Shown here in pieces: positions 1-8,825 of a DNA stretch of 64,000 nt. The stretch is taken from positions 64,001 through 128,000 of the IMG/VR virus record IMGVR_UViG_3300040801_003999; one strand, given 5' to 3'. Origin of the DNA: a virus. The notes under the pieces were generated by a model, which saw only the letters and a program-made list of their open reading frames with translations, had not been told where the DNA came from and did not search any database. A program made the translations under genes and the position numbers. Positions within the stretch are counted from its first letter, which is position 1, and every line of letters begins with the position of its first letter.

Positions 1-574
1 AGGAGTTTTTTGCAATCGCAAGACGACCAGTGATTACATTCCATATATCATAGATAGCGAAAGAATCATCCTTGTATTTCTTATAGAGATCGAGAGCAGT
101 TGAGCCTAGCTCAGCCGATTTACGCGCATCGAGCTTGAAATTATAGTTTTGCAAGTGCGCCCGAACAACCTGTATTTTATACAGATGATCGTAGTTTTTT
201 GGCTTTGTATAATTAGTCAAAACGTGTTCTGAAATCGCGTTTTTTAGACCAAAATATTCAATTAAGTAGTGTTCTGGCATTAGATCATAAAAGCAGTGTT
301 CGGCTTCCGAAATCTTCGCTTTTTTCAATGCTTTACGGCATGATTTAATCTTATGAGCAGAATTTGAAAACCGGTCTTTCAAATGTGCAGGACAGACTGA
401 TTTTATATCGTCTGTTTTTGCATAAATTGATGCAAATTCGATTGATGAAGGAGCCTCTTTGAAAACAGACCAGCTCCCATCAAATTCGCCGAAATCTATG
501 TCGCTATGTATTTTGTGATTATAACAATAGGCAATACAATCGCCCCTGTCATCTATTGCTTGGAACAGACGCAT
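1..574 (-). CDS. DNA polymerase, family A-like, N-terminal part (cut by window edge)
   Basis: Translated from an ATG at 574 on the minus strand; the reading frame stays open to base 1, giving about 191 residues with no stop. The last residues contain an ITGRLAI segment preceded by YDIWNV, which resembles the TGRL motif ahead of the palm in family A DNA polymerases. The preceding CFYDLMPEHYLIEY and ISEHVLTNYTKPKNYDH segments match my recollection of polymerases from environmental T4-like phages that replaced T4 gp43 with a family A enzyme. The gene overlaps the 3' end of the upstream gene by 26 bases, so it is co-transcribed with the tail genes. The catalytic aspartates lie outside the window, so the call rests on the N-terminal part only. 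Confidence 0.6.
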   Translation of the reverse strand, partial: MRLFQAIDDRGDCIAYCYNHKIHSDIDFGEFDGSWSVFKEAPSSIEFASIYAKTDDIKSVCPAHLKDRFSNSAHKIKSCRKALKKAKISEAEHCFYDLMPEHYLIEYFGLKNAISEHVLTNYTKPKNYDHLYKIQVVRAHLQNYNFKLDARKSAELGSTALDLYKKYKDDSFAIYDIWNVITGRLAIAKNS

Positions 575-1586
575 TCGACCTCTTGATTTTTGAATTCAAA
601 AACTTCACTGCGGGCATTATACCAGAGCGGTCGAACAATTGCAAGTACTTTTTTTCGAATGAGGAAGATGGCGTCACACCCTCCTCTTGAAATCGCACGA
701 CCATATATTGTTTAGCTAGAAAACGATCTCCTATATCCTCTGGAGCAATGAGTTTTGGGCGATTTTCTCTACTAAGCTGTTGGTTAAAAAGATTGCAGAC
801 ATAAATTTTAAAAAGTTCAAAATCAGTATCTTCAGTTTTATAATAATACTCATCAAAAAAAGAATCAAGGGTCAAATCATACTTCTCCATATATCTTTTC
901 ATCGGAGCTGATCTTAAATCAGCCACAATTCTCGAAGGATTGTAAACATCCAGAACAAATCCGTATTTTCTAATAAAACTATAATAAAATCTAAAGTTTT
1001 TATCTTCGTAGAATTCTTTTTTTGCGCCATCATCAGTGGGGTCTATACGAAATAGGCTGATAAACAACCCAGTAGTTCTCGGATCGCAAAATTTAGACTT
1101 GATATATCCAGTTCTGGTAAATGGATAAACTTTTCGTTTCAAAAACGACAAATACTGGATCCAGAATGTTTCAAAGCCGCAAATTTCGCCATGCTCATTT
1201 GTAAAAATCTTTCGCGCATCTTCCATATATTTAGCATACGGCTCGTGCATCGAAGTCCATGCTCTGTATGGAGTAATGCCAACAATCTGCGAATCTTTTG
1301 AAAGTCTCGTTTCTGCTATTTGTTCGAAATCTGCTTTCATATCAGACAGCGCATCTGAAATAAAATTCAAAGTAAAAATTGTCCTCTGATCATTTGTCCT
1401 GATTTCTTTCAAAAACGCTTCGGACAAAAAGATGGCATTATTGTTCTGATCCACTCGACCATATAGGTAATCATCATACCAGAAATCAGTCGGACCTGCA
1501 AGTATATCTGTGAATGATTTTGTGAAGCGGCGAGCTTCGTATACTTCCAAGATAGGAGTGTCGTTATTTATGCCTTCAAAAAACAT
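549..1586 (-). CDS. Hypothetical protein, probably tail/baseplate associated
   Basis: This 345-residue protein is rich in aromatic and charged residues, with no signal peptide, membrane segment or catalytic motif that I recognise. The start at 1586 has an AGGAAA ribosome binding site and lies three bases after the stop of the baseplate hub-like gene. Its 3' end overlaps the polymerase start. Position at the end of the tail operon suggests a baseplate or tail-fibre attachment protein, but this is inference from order alone. The C-terminus is basic (KSKIKRSNAS). Confidence 0.5.
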   Translation of the reverse strand: MFFEGINNDTPILEVYEARRFTKSFTDILAGPTDFWYDDYLYGRVDQNNNAIFLSEAFLKEIRTNDQRTIFTLNFISDALSDMKADFEQIAETRLSKDSQIVGITPYRAWTSMHEPYAKYMEDARKIFTNEHGEICGFETFWIQYLSFLKRKVYPFTRTGYIKSKFCDPRTTGLFISLFRIDPTDDGAKKEFYEDKNFRFYYSFIRKYGFVLDVYNPSRIVADLRSAPMKRYMEKYDLTLDSFFDEYYYKTEDTDFELFKIYVCNLFNQQLSRENRPKLIAPEDIGDRFLAKQYMVVRFQEEGVTPSSSFEKKYLQLFDRSGIMPAVKFLNSKIKRSNASVPSNR

Positions 1587-1589
1587 TAG

Positions 1590-4424
1590 TTAATTTCCTG
1601 CTGATAGTTCTTCTATTCTTTTAGCCAGCTCTTCATACTTCTTTTTGAGCTTTGGGTTTTTCCAGCTATAAGTTTCATATGAATATCCTTGTTCATAGAT
1701 TCTCTTTTGTTCTTCCAAGATATCATTAAAAGTCTTTTTCCTTTCAGGGTTTAGAGACACGGGGTCGTTAATATCTCTCCAACGATTTAAGAAGCGCAAA
1801 TCAAAATCGGCGGGATCCGGCCTTTGTTCAGCATCAGGATCTTCGGCGAGACATTGCTGACGTCTTAGAGTGTTAAAAACGCCGCGAGCTTTGCCGGAAC
1901 CTGCGGCAACCCAATAGCCGCTTAATGTCGTCTCGAATTGACCGGGGCCGATATAATTTTCGACCTCATCAATCATATAATAACCAGTAATGCCCAATAT
2001 ATTTCCATCAGATCTATCATCGCTTGGGTCTCCGAAAGCAATCGTTGAAGGGTTAATAAATATTGTTTGGCCATTAATATACAAATTATTACCATACATC
2101 GAAATTTCTGCCCTGTAATGCTCTCGCAATTGAGCGATCGAAGTTCCCTCTTCATCAAAAAGAATAGCTTCTCTCATATACGGATGATCCTTTCTTTGGA
2201 AGTTTATCTCTTTAACCAATCCATTTGATTGGCCTAGTTGCATTGTGTGGATACCTTTTTTGAAGGCATTATCATATCCATAGGGTTCATGATCCTGATC
2301 AACAATCTGCGTATAAAATAAGTTATAGGCAACATGGTTCATGCTAGGAGATTCGCCTGTTCTTGCTCCAAGATTCTCTACTTTGTCTACAACTATTCTG
2401 CCAAAATTGTTCGAATCGATGGGTGGTCGATCTCCGATCATCGGCAGGTAAAACAGGGTCGAGCCGACTTTGAATTGTTGAGCGGGAGTTTCTCCAAAAC
2501 AGCCATCTGGTTTCAATGCTTCATAAATTAGTTCATTAATCGCGTCAGCAATAAATTTAGACACAGGGTAAGATGCTCGCTGTTGCTTGTACACCCTCTC
2601 AATCATCCAATCTTGAAAAAGCCACATAGAAATCGGGATGTCTGCCATGCTGATCGACACTTTTCTTTCTAATCTTGAATCAAATATAAGAACGTCGCCC
2701 AACAAAGTTCGCGTGCCAACTCCTACAGTTGCGCCAGTCCCATATATGGACTCTAACGCTATATCAACAAGATCTCCGAAGTAAATAAACGGCACTATAA
2801 GATATCCGTCTTTGATTGCCCTTTCTGTTTTATTGCGGGCCTCTTCTCCGGCACGGTCCGACGAGCTTTTGCTGGGGTCTATGAGGAGCTTATCACAATC
2901 TCTAAATTTCGTTGGTGTTATATTCTCCGGTCGTCGATACTGCCGTAAAAATTGTTGTCTTTCGCGGTCAGCGACTCGGACGCTGTTGTCAGAAAAAAGC
3001 CCAAACAAGCCTCGAAAAGCAGGAGGTTTGGAAATTTCTAGATCTTTCGTGGGAATCTCAACCTGAAAAATACGGTCTCGCATAATAAGCTCTTTGAATA
3101 TTGCAGACTGAACACGGGCTTTTTCAGCATCAACTCGACTTTGTATAGAGTCAATCTGCTCATCAATCGCTTTGAGCTGGCGCTCTTGGAATTTACTTGG
3201 CTCATCACCAGCCTCGTCTTCAATTTTTTTGCGTTGAGCAGTCGCTTTCAAGATTTCGCCTTCGAGAATCGAATATCGCTGTTTATAAAGGCTAAAAACA
3301 TCAGCTTCTCCTATTTTCTTGGCCGCATCATGTCTTGCATTACCATCCAATTTCAAAATAACAGAGCCATCTTGACGAAAGTCGATTTCGTGCTTTGTAA
3401 GCGTTAAATAAAGAATTGTCTTTGTTGACCGAATTGATTCTCGAAGCTCTTTGGCTTTTTTTGGCGAGTCTCCTTTATTATCTTTGAAATCTTCAAACGC
3501 ATTGTCAGGGACTTCCCAGCCAACAATAACTTTTATCGTAAAATAATCAATATCATATTTTCTGTTATTAACAGACTTGGTGCAATAATCTTGTTGTGTT
3601 TTGGCCTTTGGTTTTCCATCATCAGGTCGGTCGTTTCTAATCAATAGATCGATATACCGAAACTTATTGCCCTCAATATTTCTAACTGATGTGATATCAG
3701 AAATATTTTGGAACCTGAGTCGAAGAGTCGCCTCGATGTTGTTAAGCGTTTCTGCCGGGTGAGCGCCTACATATTTCCAATTAAAATCTAAAAGGCCTAC
3801 ACCGCCGCCGACCGAAATCGTGTTTGTCTGCTCCTTCTTTGTATCGTAATATTGATCGAACGGTAGTTCAATTTGTTTTATTTCCTTCCCAGTTTTTTTA
3901 TCATAGTAGATTTTAAAAAGTCTTATAGTCGGCGTTAATTGACTCAATTGGTCTTGTGTTATCCCCAAAATTGCCGGCACATCTGTGCGAGATGTCAAGT
4001 TGTTGACAATCGTATTGGGATTTCCGTGAACAGAAATAAAATTCTTGTATGCTGTATTATAATTGAACTTAACAAGACTTTCGTAGTTTTCTAGAAGAAC
4101 ACACTGGGATTGAAATTGTATTTCCTCTAAAGCCTCCTCGCCAGATATAATACCTTCGTCGAGATTATACTCTTCAGTTAAAGTTCGGCCGACATTGGAC
4201 GTGCCGGCAAGAACTTGCGCAGCAAAAGGAGTAGAGCCGCCCAGATAACTATAACGTTGTCCAGTTCCGACGTTGATGATATCGCCGTTGGGATCTTCTC
4301 GAAGAAACGACTCATTAGCAGATATATTGTCAGAGGATGTATAAAACAAACCTGTTGATCGTAGAGTCTGGAGCCTTTCTCCGTTAACTTCGACAAATTT
4401 GGGTGCGTTATCGTTATATGACAT
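1590..4424 (-). CDS. Baseplate/tail hub-like structural protein
   Basis: This 944-residue protein follows the LysM-like baseplate gene with a two-base gap. The middle carries a charged coiled-coil stretch around residues 370-450 (KKIEDEAGDEPSKFQERQLK). The C-terminal third has alternating beta-type sequence including NGQTIFINPST and GITGYYMIDEVENYIGPGQF, a pattern typical of hub proteins of the gp27/late-control-D type, where such a strand pair precedes a final 'trivial' beta hairpin. Order (tape measure, tube initiator, LysM protein, this gene) matches baseplate hubs in other contractile tails. It probably forms the central hub at the tail tip. Assignment rests on pattern and order, not on a catalytic motif. 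Confidence 0.6.
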   Translation of the reverse strand: MSYNDNAPKFVEVNGERLQTLRSTGLFYTSSDNISANESFLREDPNGDIINVGTGQRYSYLGGSTPFAAQVLAGTSNVGRTLTEEYNLDEGIISGEEALEEIQFQSQCVLLENYESLVKFNYNTAYKNFISVHGNPNTIVNNLTSRTDVPAILGITQDQLSQLTPTIRLFKIYYDKKTGKEIKQIELPFDQYYDTKKEQTNTISVGGGVGLLDFNWKYVGAHPAETLNNIEATLRLRFQNISDITSVRNIEGNKFRYIDLLIRNDRPDDGKPKAKTQQDYCTKSVNNRKYDIDYFTIKVIVGWEVPDNAFEDFKDNKGDSPKKAKELRESIRSTKTILYLTLTKHEIDFRQDGSVILKLDGNARHDAAKKIGEADVFSLYKQRYSILEGEILKATAQRKKIEDEAGDEPSKFQERQLKAIDEQIDSIQSRVDAEKARVQSAIFKELIMRDRIFQVEIPTKDLEISKPPAFRGLFGLFSDNSVRVADRERQQFLRQYRRPENITPTKFRDCDKLLIDPSKSSSDRAGEEARNKTERAIKDGYLIVPFIYFGDLVDIALESIYGTGATVGVGTRTLLGDVLIFDSRLERKVSISMADIPISMWLFQDWMIERVYKQQRASYPVSKFIADAINELIYEALKPDGCFGETPAQQFKVGSTLFYLPMIGDRPPIDSNNFGRIVVDKVENLGARTGESPSMNHVAYNLFYTQIVDQDHEPYGYDNAFKKGIHTMQLGQSNGLVKEINFQRKDHPYMREAILFDEEGTSIAQLREHYRAEISMYGNNLYINGQTIFINPSTIAFGDPSDDRSDGNILGITGYYMIDEVENYIGPGQFETTLSGYWVAAGSGKARGVFNTLRRQQCLAEDPDAEQRPDPADFDLRFLNRWRDINDPVSLNPERKKTFNDILEEQKRIYEQGYSYETYSWKNPKLKKKYEELAKRIEELSAGN

Positions 4425-4426
4425 TA

Positions 4427-4759
4427 TTAAATCGCTGCCAAGAATGCTTCAAGATTAGTTGGAATATAAATAATTTCACCGTTTCTGACATGAAACTCGG
4501 TCGGTTTTTGATTGATCCATGCTATCACCCACCAAAATTCCCCCGACCCATAGTATTGATTAGCGAGTTTGTGATAACGGTCGCCGATTCGCCAAACATG
4601 CTGAACAAGATTCATCCTAGAAATCTGCTGAGATGATGGGTATTTCATCTTCTTTGTTGTGTAATGACGAATTCTCGAAAGTCCTCGATCTTCACGGACT
4701 GTCTTGTATTCTTTTGTGTCATTAATAACAATTCTTCGACTATCATATCTACTATACAT
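4427..4759 (-). CDS. LysM-like baseplate protein (gp53-like)
   Basis: This 110-residue protein has a C-terminal LysM-like region (about residues 50-105). It shows DRYHKLANQYYGSGEFWWVIAWINQ followed, in short form, by NGEIIYIPTN, the usual arrangement of a LysM fold in T4 gp53-type baseplate wedge proteins and phage tail protein X. The basic N-terminus (residues 1-45) is probably an arm for baseplate contacts. It is packed between the tube initiator-like gene (five-base gap) and the hub gene (two-base gap). Such proteins bind the baseplate and need not bind peptidoglycan despite the fold. Confidence 0.75.
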   Translation of the reverse strand: MYSRYDSRRIVINDTKEYKTVREDRGLSRIRHYTTKKMKYPSSQQISRMNLVQHVWRIGDRYHKLANQYYGSGEFWWVIAWINQKPTEFHVRNGEIIYIPTNLEAFLAAI

Positions 4760-4764
4760 ATATT

Positions 4765-5880
4765 TTACCTCACCAACTGTCTTGGAGGCGCTCCATCTTC
4801 ATCCAATGCCGTTCTAATCGTTCTTTCGCCCGAACCTAAAATTCCCGAAACTATGGACTCTTGAATTTGTCTACTCGGTGTACTTGTTCGATCATTTTCC
4901 TCTTGCTCGATATCATTTGGTGTTCTAGAAGTTTCGTCGAATGCTCTGAATTCACCACGAGATGAAAGATCTGGATCTATTACTGCGCCCGGCTCATTAT
5001 CTTCTCCTCTTGGTCTTAAACCAGAGATGCTAGGCAATGTGCGAGGAATATATGGAGGCCTGAACGACACAGACTCATTTCCTGATTCATCGGTACCATA
5101 AGGAAATTGGCTCGCGCCCTGCCATGCATTTTGATGAAAGCCTACAAAATGATCATGCAAAACATGAAAATTAAAGCTTACATCTACTTGCTTGGGAAAA
5201 ATGGACCCTTTGCCCTGTCCGCCGTTCTCCTCAACTGTGTCAATCAGAACACCTTCAGATAATTTAAAATCAAAAGTCACCCCATCCAAAACGCCTATCA
5301 GCCCATCTGTTTTAGCATCACCAAATGCATTCAAGCCTTTGGCAGAAGTGATAAGATTCACAAATTTAAACTTCATAAGAGGCGCCCCTTTAATTGTTGC
5401 CGCATTGTTTTGCGAACCGGGCTCAGAGTATGTCGGATAATTCATTTTGGCCAGCACATTCATACTTTCCAAATTCGCCTTTGCTTCCTCAACACTTCCT
5501 GCAAGAATCTTAAAACTAATCGACAATGTCCTCTCAGTGTTTTGATAAATTCTGTAAGGGTCTGGTCGTCCAAAAACAGCCTCTGAATTCCAATTTGTGG
5601 TAAAAGAATCTGTGAAGCCGTCCATCCACGCCTTAAACTCTACTTCTCTTCCATAAACAAAAGAAAAGAACTGGAGCTTGTAACCATTTCTAGAAAAAAT
5701 ATCGGAGTAGTCCTGATAACCCGTTCGGCGATAAAGTCTTTCTTGATCGTCGGTCGCGCGTCGTTGTTCAATCGCATTGTTGCGAGCTTGCTGTCGTCGA
5801 ACCGGAGCACCCTTAGTCAGGCCCGATGTAGTATTGACTCTGTATTCGTCATTAGGCAATGTTGTCTCCTCCGATTTCAA
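4765..5880 (-). CDS. Tail tube initiator / baseplate cap-like protein
   Basis: This is a 371-residue protein. The core has a pattern seen in tube-initiator proteins of large myoviruses: FKAWMDGFTDSFTTNWNSE, YQNTERTLSISFKI, a helix with EEAKANLESMNVLAKMNYPTYS, MKFKFVNLI, then a repeat of beta strands ending in VSFNFHVLHDHFVGFH. It probably forms the tube-like ring on which the tail tube polymerises, equivalent in role to T4 gp48/gp54. Its start at 5880 overlaps the end of the tape measure gene by 29 bases, giving tightly coupled expression. The C-terminal 120 residues are polar, low-complexity and probably disordered. Confidence 0.65.
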   Translation of the reverse strand: MKSEETTLPNDEYRVNTTSGLTKGAPVRRQQARNNAIEQRRATDDQERLYRRTGYQDYSDIFSRNGYKLQFFSFVYGREVEFKAWMDGFTDSFTTNWNSEAVFGRPDPYRIYQNTERTLSISFKILAGSVEEAKANLESMNVLAKMNYPTYSEPGSQNNAATIKGAPLMKFKFVNLITSAKGLNAFGDAKTDGLIGVLDGVTFDFKLSEGVLIDTVEENGGQGKGSIFPKQVDVSFNFHVLHDHFVGFHQNAWQGASQFPYGTDESGNESVSFRPPYIPRTLPSISGLRPRGEDNEPGAVIDPDLSSRGEFRAFDETSRTPNDIEQEENDRTSTPSRQIQESIVSGILGSGERTIRTALDEDGAPPRQLVR

Positions 5881-8212
5881 ACTTGTTGTCGATTAAGCTA
5901 TAGACCATTTTCTTTATAGAGCGGTCCCCAAGCATGAAGTCAAGCTCAATTTTGTGCGTAGCCACGCCGCCTGCATTTGTTGCGGCAGGAGAGCTGGCAG
6001 CGGTGCCTCCGCCAGTAGTCCCGAGAATAACCTCAATCATTTCTTTTATCTTCTGTATTGTATCAGTTCCGCCAGCCTCTTCGGCCTTCTGAACCGTATC
6101 TCTTATAATTTCGACCACTTGCTTCACTGTCTGAACAGACTCTGCGCCAGTCTCAGCGAGCGAAACAACACTATTATTAAAATTAGTGATTGAGTTCAAT
6201 TTCTCTAAATCTATTTGATCAATTGCTTGTGCTAAAAGATAATAAGCGCCGGCAAGAGCTGTAATGGAAACAGCCGCGAGCGCTAAAAACGGAGCGGCCG
6301 GCGCTAAAAGACTCGTTGCTAACAAAGCTCCAATAATTCCTGTCAATTGCTCAACACTAAGTAGTGACAAAGCCTCTACTAATTTCGACGCGCCGAAAGC
6401 AGCAACGCCTAAACCAACCCCCGCCATCAATGCTGACGCACCAATAACTAACAGGCCGACCGCGCTCTTGGTACCGGCCTTACCGATAGCTCCGATAGCT
6501 GCGGCGGCGGGTTGGCCTGCGGCGGCGACTCCGCCCATTGCAGGAGCCATTGACACAAAGCCCGTTACCAACCCACCAAGTCCCGGCAAGAGCTTGAATG
6601 CGGCGATGGCAAAAGTTGCAATGGAAACAGCGCCCATATCAAAGCCTGCTATAGTAAAACGAGTCTTTTCTTCGAGGGCAAGTAATTGGTCGGCTAATTC
6701 ACCGACAAGGTCGACAAGGGGCCCGATAGTAATTGCAAAAGTCTGTGAAATCTTATTCAATTTCTCCATTACAGACTGTGCTGCTTGGACTCTTTTTTCA
6801 GTTTCTTCTAATTCTTTATTTCTTTTCGTCAATTCTGCCAAACTAGAGTTGAAGAATTTTGATGCGTCAGCCAGACTTTTAAATCCTGTGGTATTAGCAA
6901 TCAACATTTTTTCATGTTTTTCGAGCTGGTCGAAATTCATTCCGGTTTGTCTGAAAACAGCATGCAATGCTTCGACTTGCTCGTCGGCAGTCTTGTTCAT
7001 CATATCTAAAGTGTTCAAGTATGGACCACCAAACACAGCATTTAATCGACCAACTGACTGTGCGGCTGACTCAAATGTATCAAATTGCTCAGCGATGCCG
7101 ACAAGCGTGCTCATCTCGATACCAGTGTTCCTCGCCATGTGAGTCATTTCGCTAAAAACCTCTATCATTTGAGGTCCTGAATACCTATGGAAATGATCCG
7201 CATTTTGATTAAAATTAGATATAACTGTATTGGCATCCATACCAGCGCCAACAAGATCTGTGAAGCCTTTTACCGTCTCGGCGGCGGCATCTGCCGACAT
7301 GTTAAATCCCCTGTGGAGCATAAACATCGCTTCGGCCGATGCTTGAGCAGAAACATTAATTTCATCGAGTTTTGCGGCGGTCGCAATCAAGTTTTGTTGA
7401 GTTTTTACTGATTGGCTATCTAAAGTCGAAAAATTCTGATAAAGAGCAATAGCAGCGCGAGAAGCATCAGCAGCATCGACGCCAAATTGTCGATTTTCAA
7501 CGTTGACTGTTCGTATTACATTGGCATAAGATTTACCAGCACCAGTTGACTTTGCAAAGTTTGCTACTGCATCATCCTGAGCCTTGGCCACTTCGAATGT
7601 TTTCGCCGAAATCGTACCAAGAAGATTACCTATGACAGAATTCAAAGAAACACTTTCGCGAGCGCCTTGAAGGTATGCCTGCATCGCTTCGGCCTGAAGT
7701 CCTTGCTGCTTAGCCTGCATCATAATGCCGAACGTGCCACGCTCCCATGCATCGCTAAGACCAAGAACATTTTGAAGTTGATCTTTTCCGCGTTGCCGAG
7801 CCATTTCGAGCAGATCGTTGCTCTCTTCTTGTATTTTAATAGTCTCTCTTAAAATCTCAAGACTTTCTCTTTGATCCTCAACATACTCCTCTTGTACTTT
7901 GGCCGCAGACTCTAGGGCGTGTACTTGCGCTTCTAGGCGCTCGACCTTTTCACGCTGCTGGTCTAAAATTTCTTCAGAAATATCCGAATTCTGCTCCAAC
8001 CCGGCCAGATATTCTCGCTGCTCTTCCAGTTCTTCGCGAGCGCTTTCGGCTTTTTCGCGCGCAGCTACGAGGTTTTTTCTTTCCAGTTCGTAGATTTTCT
8101 CCGAGACTTTGAGGCGCTCTTCTTCAGTCTCGGCAAGGTCGGACTCTATTCGCAACTCTTCTTTCTTAAGCTCATTTAATTGTTGTTGCGCATCTGTCTG
8201 TTCATCAGCCAT
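5852..8212 (-). CDS. Tape measure protein
   Basis: This 786-residue protein opens with a long acidic coiled coil (about residues 5-165: repeated LEEQREYLAGLEQ and EEYVEDQRESLEILRE type heptads). A helical globular core follows (about 165-530), and then several glycine/alanine-rich hydrophobic segments (about 530-720; for example GLLVIGASALMAGVGLGVAAF) before a short polar tail. This is the classic tape measure layout: the coiled coil spans the tail lumen and sets its length, and the hydrophobic segments may insert into the host membrane at DNA ejection. It lies directly after the tail-chaperone genes and before the tube initiator, as in most tailed phages. Confidence 0.85.
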   Translation of the reverse strand: MADEQTDAQQQLNELKKEELRIESDLAETEEERLKVSEKIYELERKNLVAAREKAESAREELEEQREYLAGLEQNSDISEEILDQQREKVERLEAQVHALESAAKVQEEYVEDQRESLEILRETIKIQEESNDLLEMARQRGKDQLQNVLGLSDAWERGTFGIMMQAKQQGLQAEAMQAYLQGARESVSLNSVIGNLLGTISAKTFEVAKAQDDAVANFAKSTGAGKSYANVIRTVNVENRQFGVDAADASRAAIALYQNFSTLDSQSVKTQQNLIATAAKLDEINVSAQASAEAMFMLHRGFNMSADAAAETVKGFTDLVGAGMDANTVISNFNQNADHFHRYSGPQMIEVFSEMTHMARNTGIEMSTLVGIAEQFDTFESAAQSVGRLNAVFGGPYLNTLDMMNKTADEQVEALHAVFRQTGMNFDQLEKHEKMLIANTTGFKSLADASKFFNSSLAELTKRNKELEETEKRVQAAQSVMEKLNKISQTFAITIGPLVDLVGELADQLLALEEKTRFTIAGFDMGAVSIATFAIAAFKLLPGLGGLVTGFVSMAPAMGGVAAAGQPAAAAIGAIGKAGTKSAVGLLVIGASALMAGVGLGVAAFGASKLVEALSLLSVEQLTGIIGALLATSLLAPAAPFLALAAVSITALAGAYYLLAQAIDQIDLEKLNSITNFNNSVVSLAETGAESVQTVKQVVEIIRDTVQKAEEAGGTDTIQKIKEMIEVILGTTGGGTAASSPAATNAGGVATHKIELDFMLGDRSIKKMVYSLIDNKFEIGGDNIA

Positions 8213-8234
8213 TATTGATTACCTCTCTAAAATC

Positions 8235-8540
8235 TTACTTAAAAGGCCAGCGCAGACCAGTTCTTTGCTCAAATTCTTCGATGGCGGATTTAGCTTCTGC
8301 TTTTGAGCGTTGGACATCAGGGTCGTCCTCTCCCAGACCAACATAATTACGCATGTATTCTGCTTCTTTTTTGATTGCATCATGAAAAGCGCGCACGTCG
8401 GCTGGTTTTCCCTTAATTTTGATTTTCGGCACATCAAATCCCATATACTTTTTTAAAGCTTTTTGAACCAAGTCCGAAAATTTGTTATAAAACATCGCTT
8501 CGTTCAAATTCGACGATAAATCAAATTTTATTTCTTTCAT
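8235..8540 (-). CDS. Small conserved tail-operon protein
   Basis: This protein of about 101 residues is charged, mostly helical and unrecognised. I prefer the ATG at 8540, which gives MKEIKFDLSSN, because it has a GGGAG ribosome binding site eight bases upstream; an earlier in-frame ATG at 8564 lacks one. It lies just after the terminator that follows the small chaperone-like gene and 22 bases before the tape measure start. That location suggests a tail-assembly or tape-measure-associated role. No cysteine motif or membrane segment is visible. Confidence 0.55.
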   Translation of the reverse strand: MKEIKFDLSSNLNEAMFYNKFSDLVQKALKKYMGFDVPKIKIKGKPADVRAFHDAIKKEAEYMRNYVGLGEDDPDVQRSKAEAKSAIEEFEQRTGLRWPFK

Positions 8541-8590
8541 TTTTGCCACTCCCAAATCAAGCATACTATGCCACCACTTTAATTAGAAAA

Positions 8591-8622
8591 ATAAGAAAAA
8601 ACCCTCCAACAATGTTGAAGGG
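8591..8622 (-). terminator. Intrinsic terminator after the gp51-like gene
   Basis: On the minus strand, a nine-base-pair stem (CCCTTCAAC pairing with GTTGGAGGG, one G-U pair) with a three-base loop is followed by six T residues. It sits three bases beyond the stop codon of the small gene ending at 8625, so it separates the chaperone genes from the tape measure block. Confidence 0.85.
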
Positions 8623-8624
8623 CT

Positions 8625-8825
8625 TTATTTACCATCGCCATTTTCTGCTCGTATAGTGTCCACCAGCATGTCAAATAACCACCTCCTTAAGCCGATGGGT
8701 AGATTTCTAAACTCAGACACAGAATAATTGCCATGATATTTCATTATGTGGAGCATCTCTGCTCGACTTTTCTGTAATTGATATATTCCCTCTAATTCAG
8801 TTGGAAGGCCAAAAAAAGTCGACAT
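8625..8825 (-). CDS. gp51-like tail/baseplate assembly chaperone
   Basis: The 66-residue protein from the ATG at 8825 (MSTFFGLPTE) has a GGAGG ribosome binding site nine bases upstream; an earlier in-frame start at 8852 is less likely. It contains HGNYSVSEFRNLPIGLRRWL, the 'surface-exposed LP-x-x-x-R' pattern typical of the small partner of gp26-type proteins and of lambda T-like tail chaperones. It overlaps the end of the gp26-like gene by 29 bases in a different frame, so it may be made by re-initiation or by frameshifting as a fusion. Inferred role: helping hub or tape measure assembly. Confidence 0.55.
   Translation of the reverse strand: MSTFFGLPTELEGIYQLQKSRAEMLHIMKYHGNYSVSEFRNLPIGLRRWLFDMLVDTIRAENGDGK

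Noticed and set aside
6264-7142. A 292-codon plus-strand open frame opposite the tape measure gene
   Set aside because: It lies wholly antisense to a clear tape measure gene, has low-complexity Ala/Ser/Pro composition produced by complementing Ala/Gly-rich codons, and has no coupled neighbours on the plus strand.
8219-8437. A 72-codon minus-strand frame overlapping the small gene at 8235-8540
   Set aside because: It is out of frame inside a better-supported gene with a good ribosome binding site, and its product is low-complexity.
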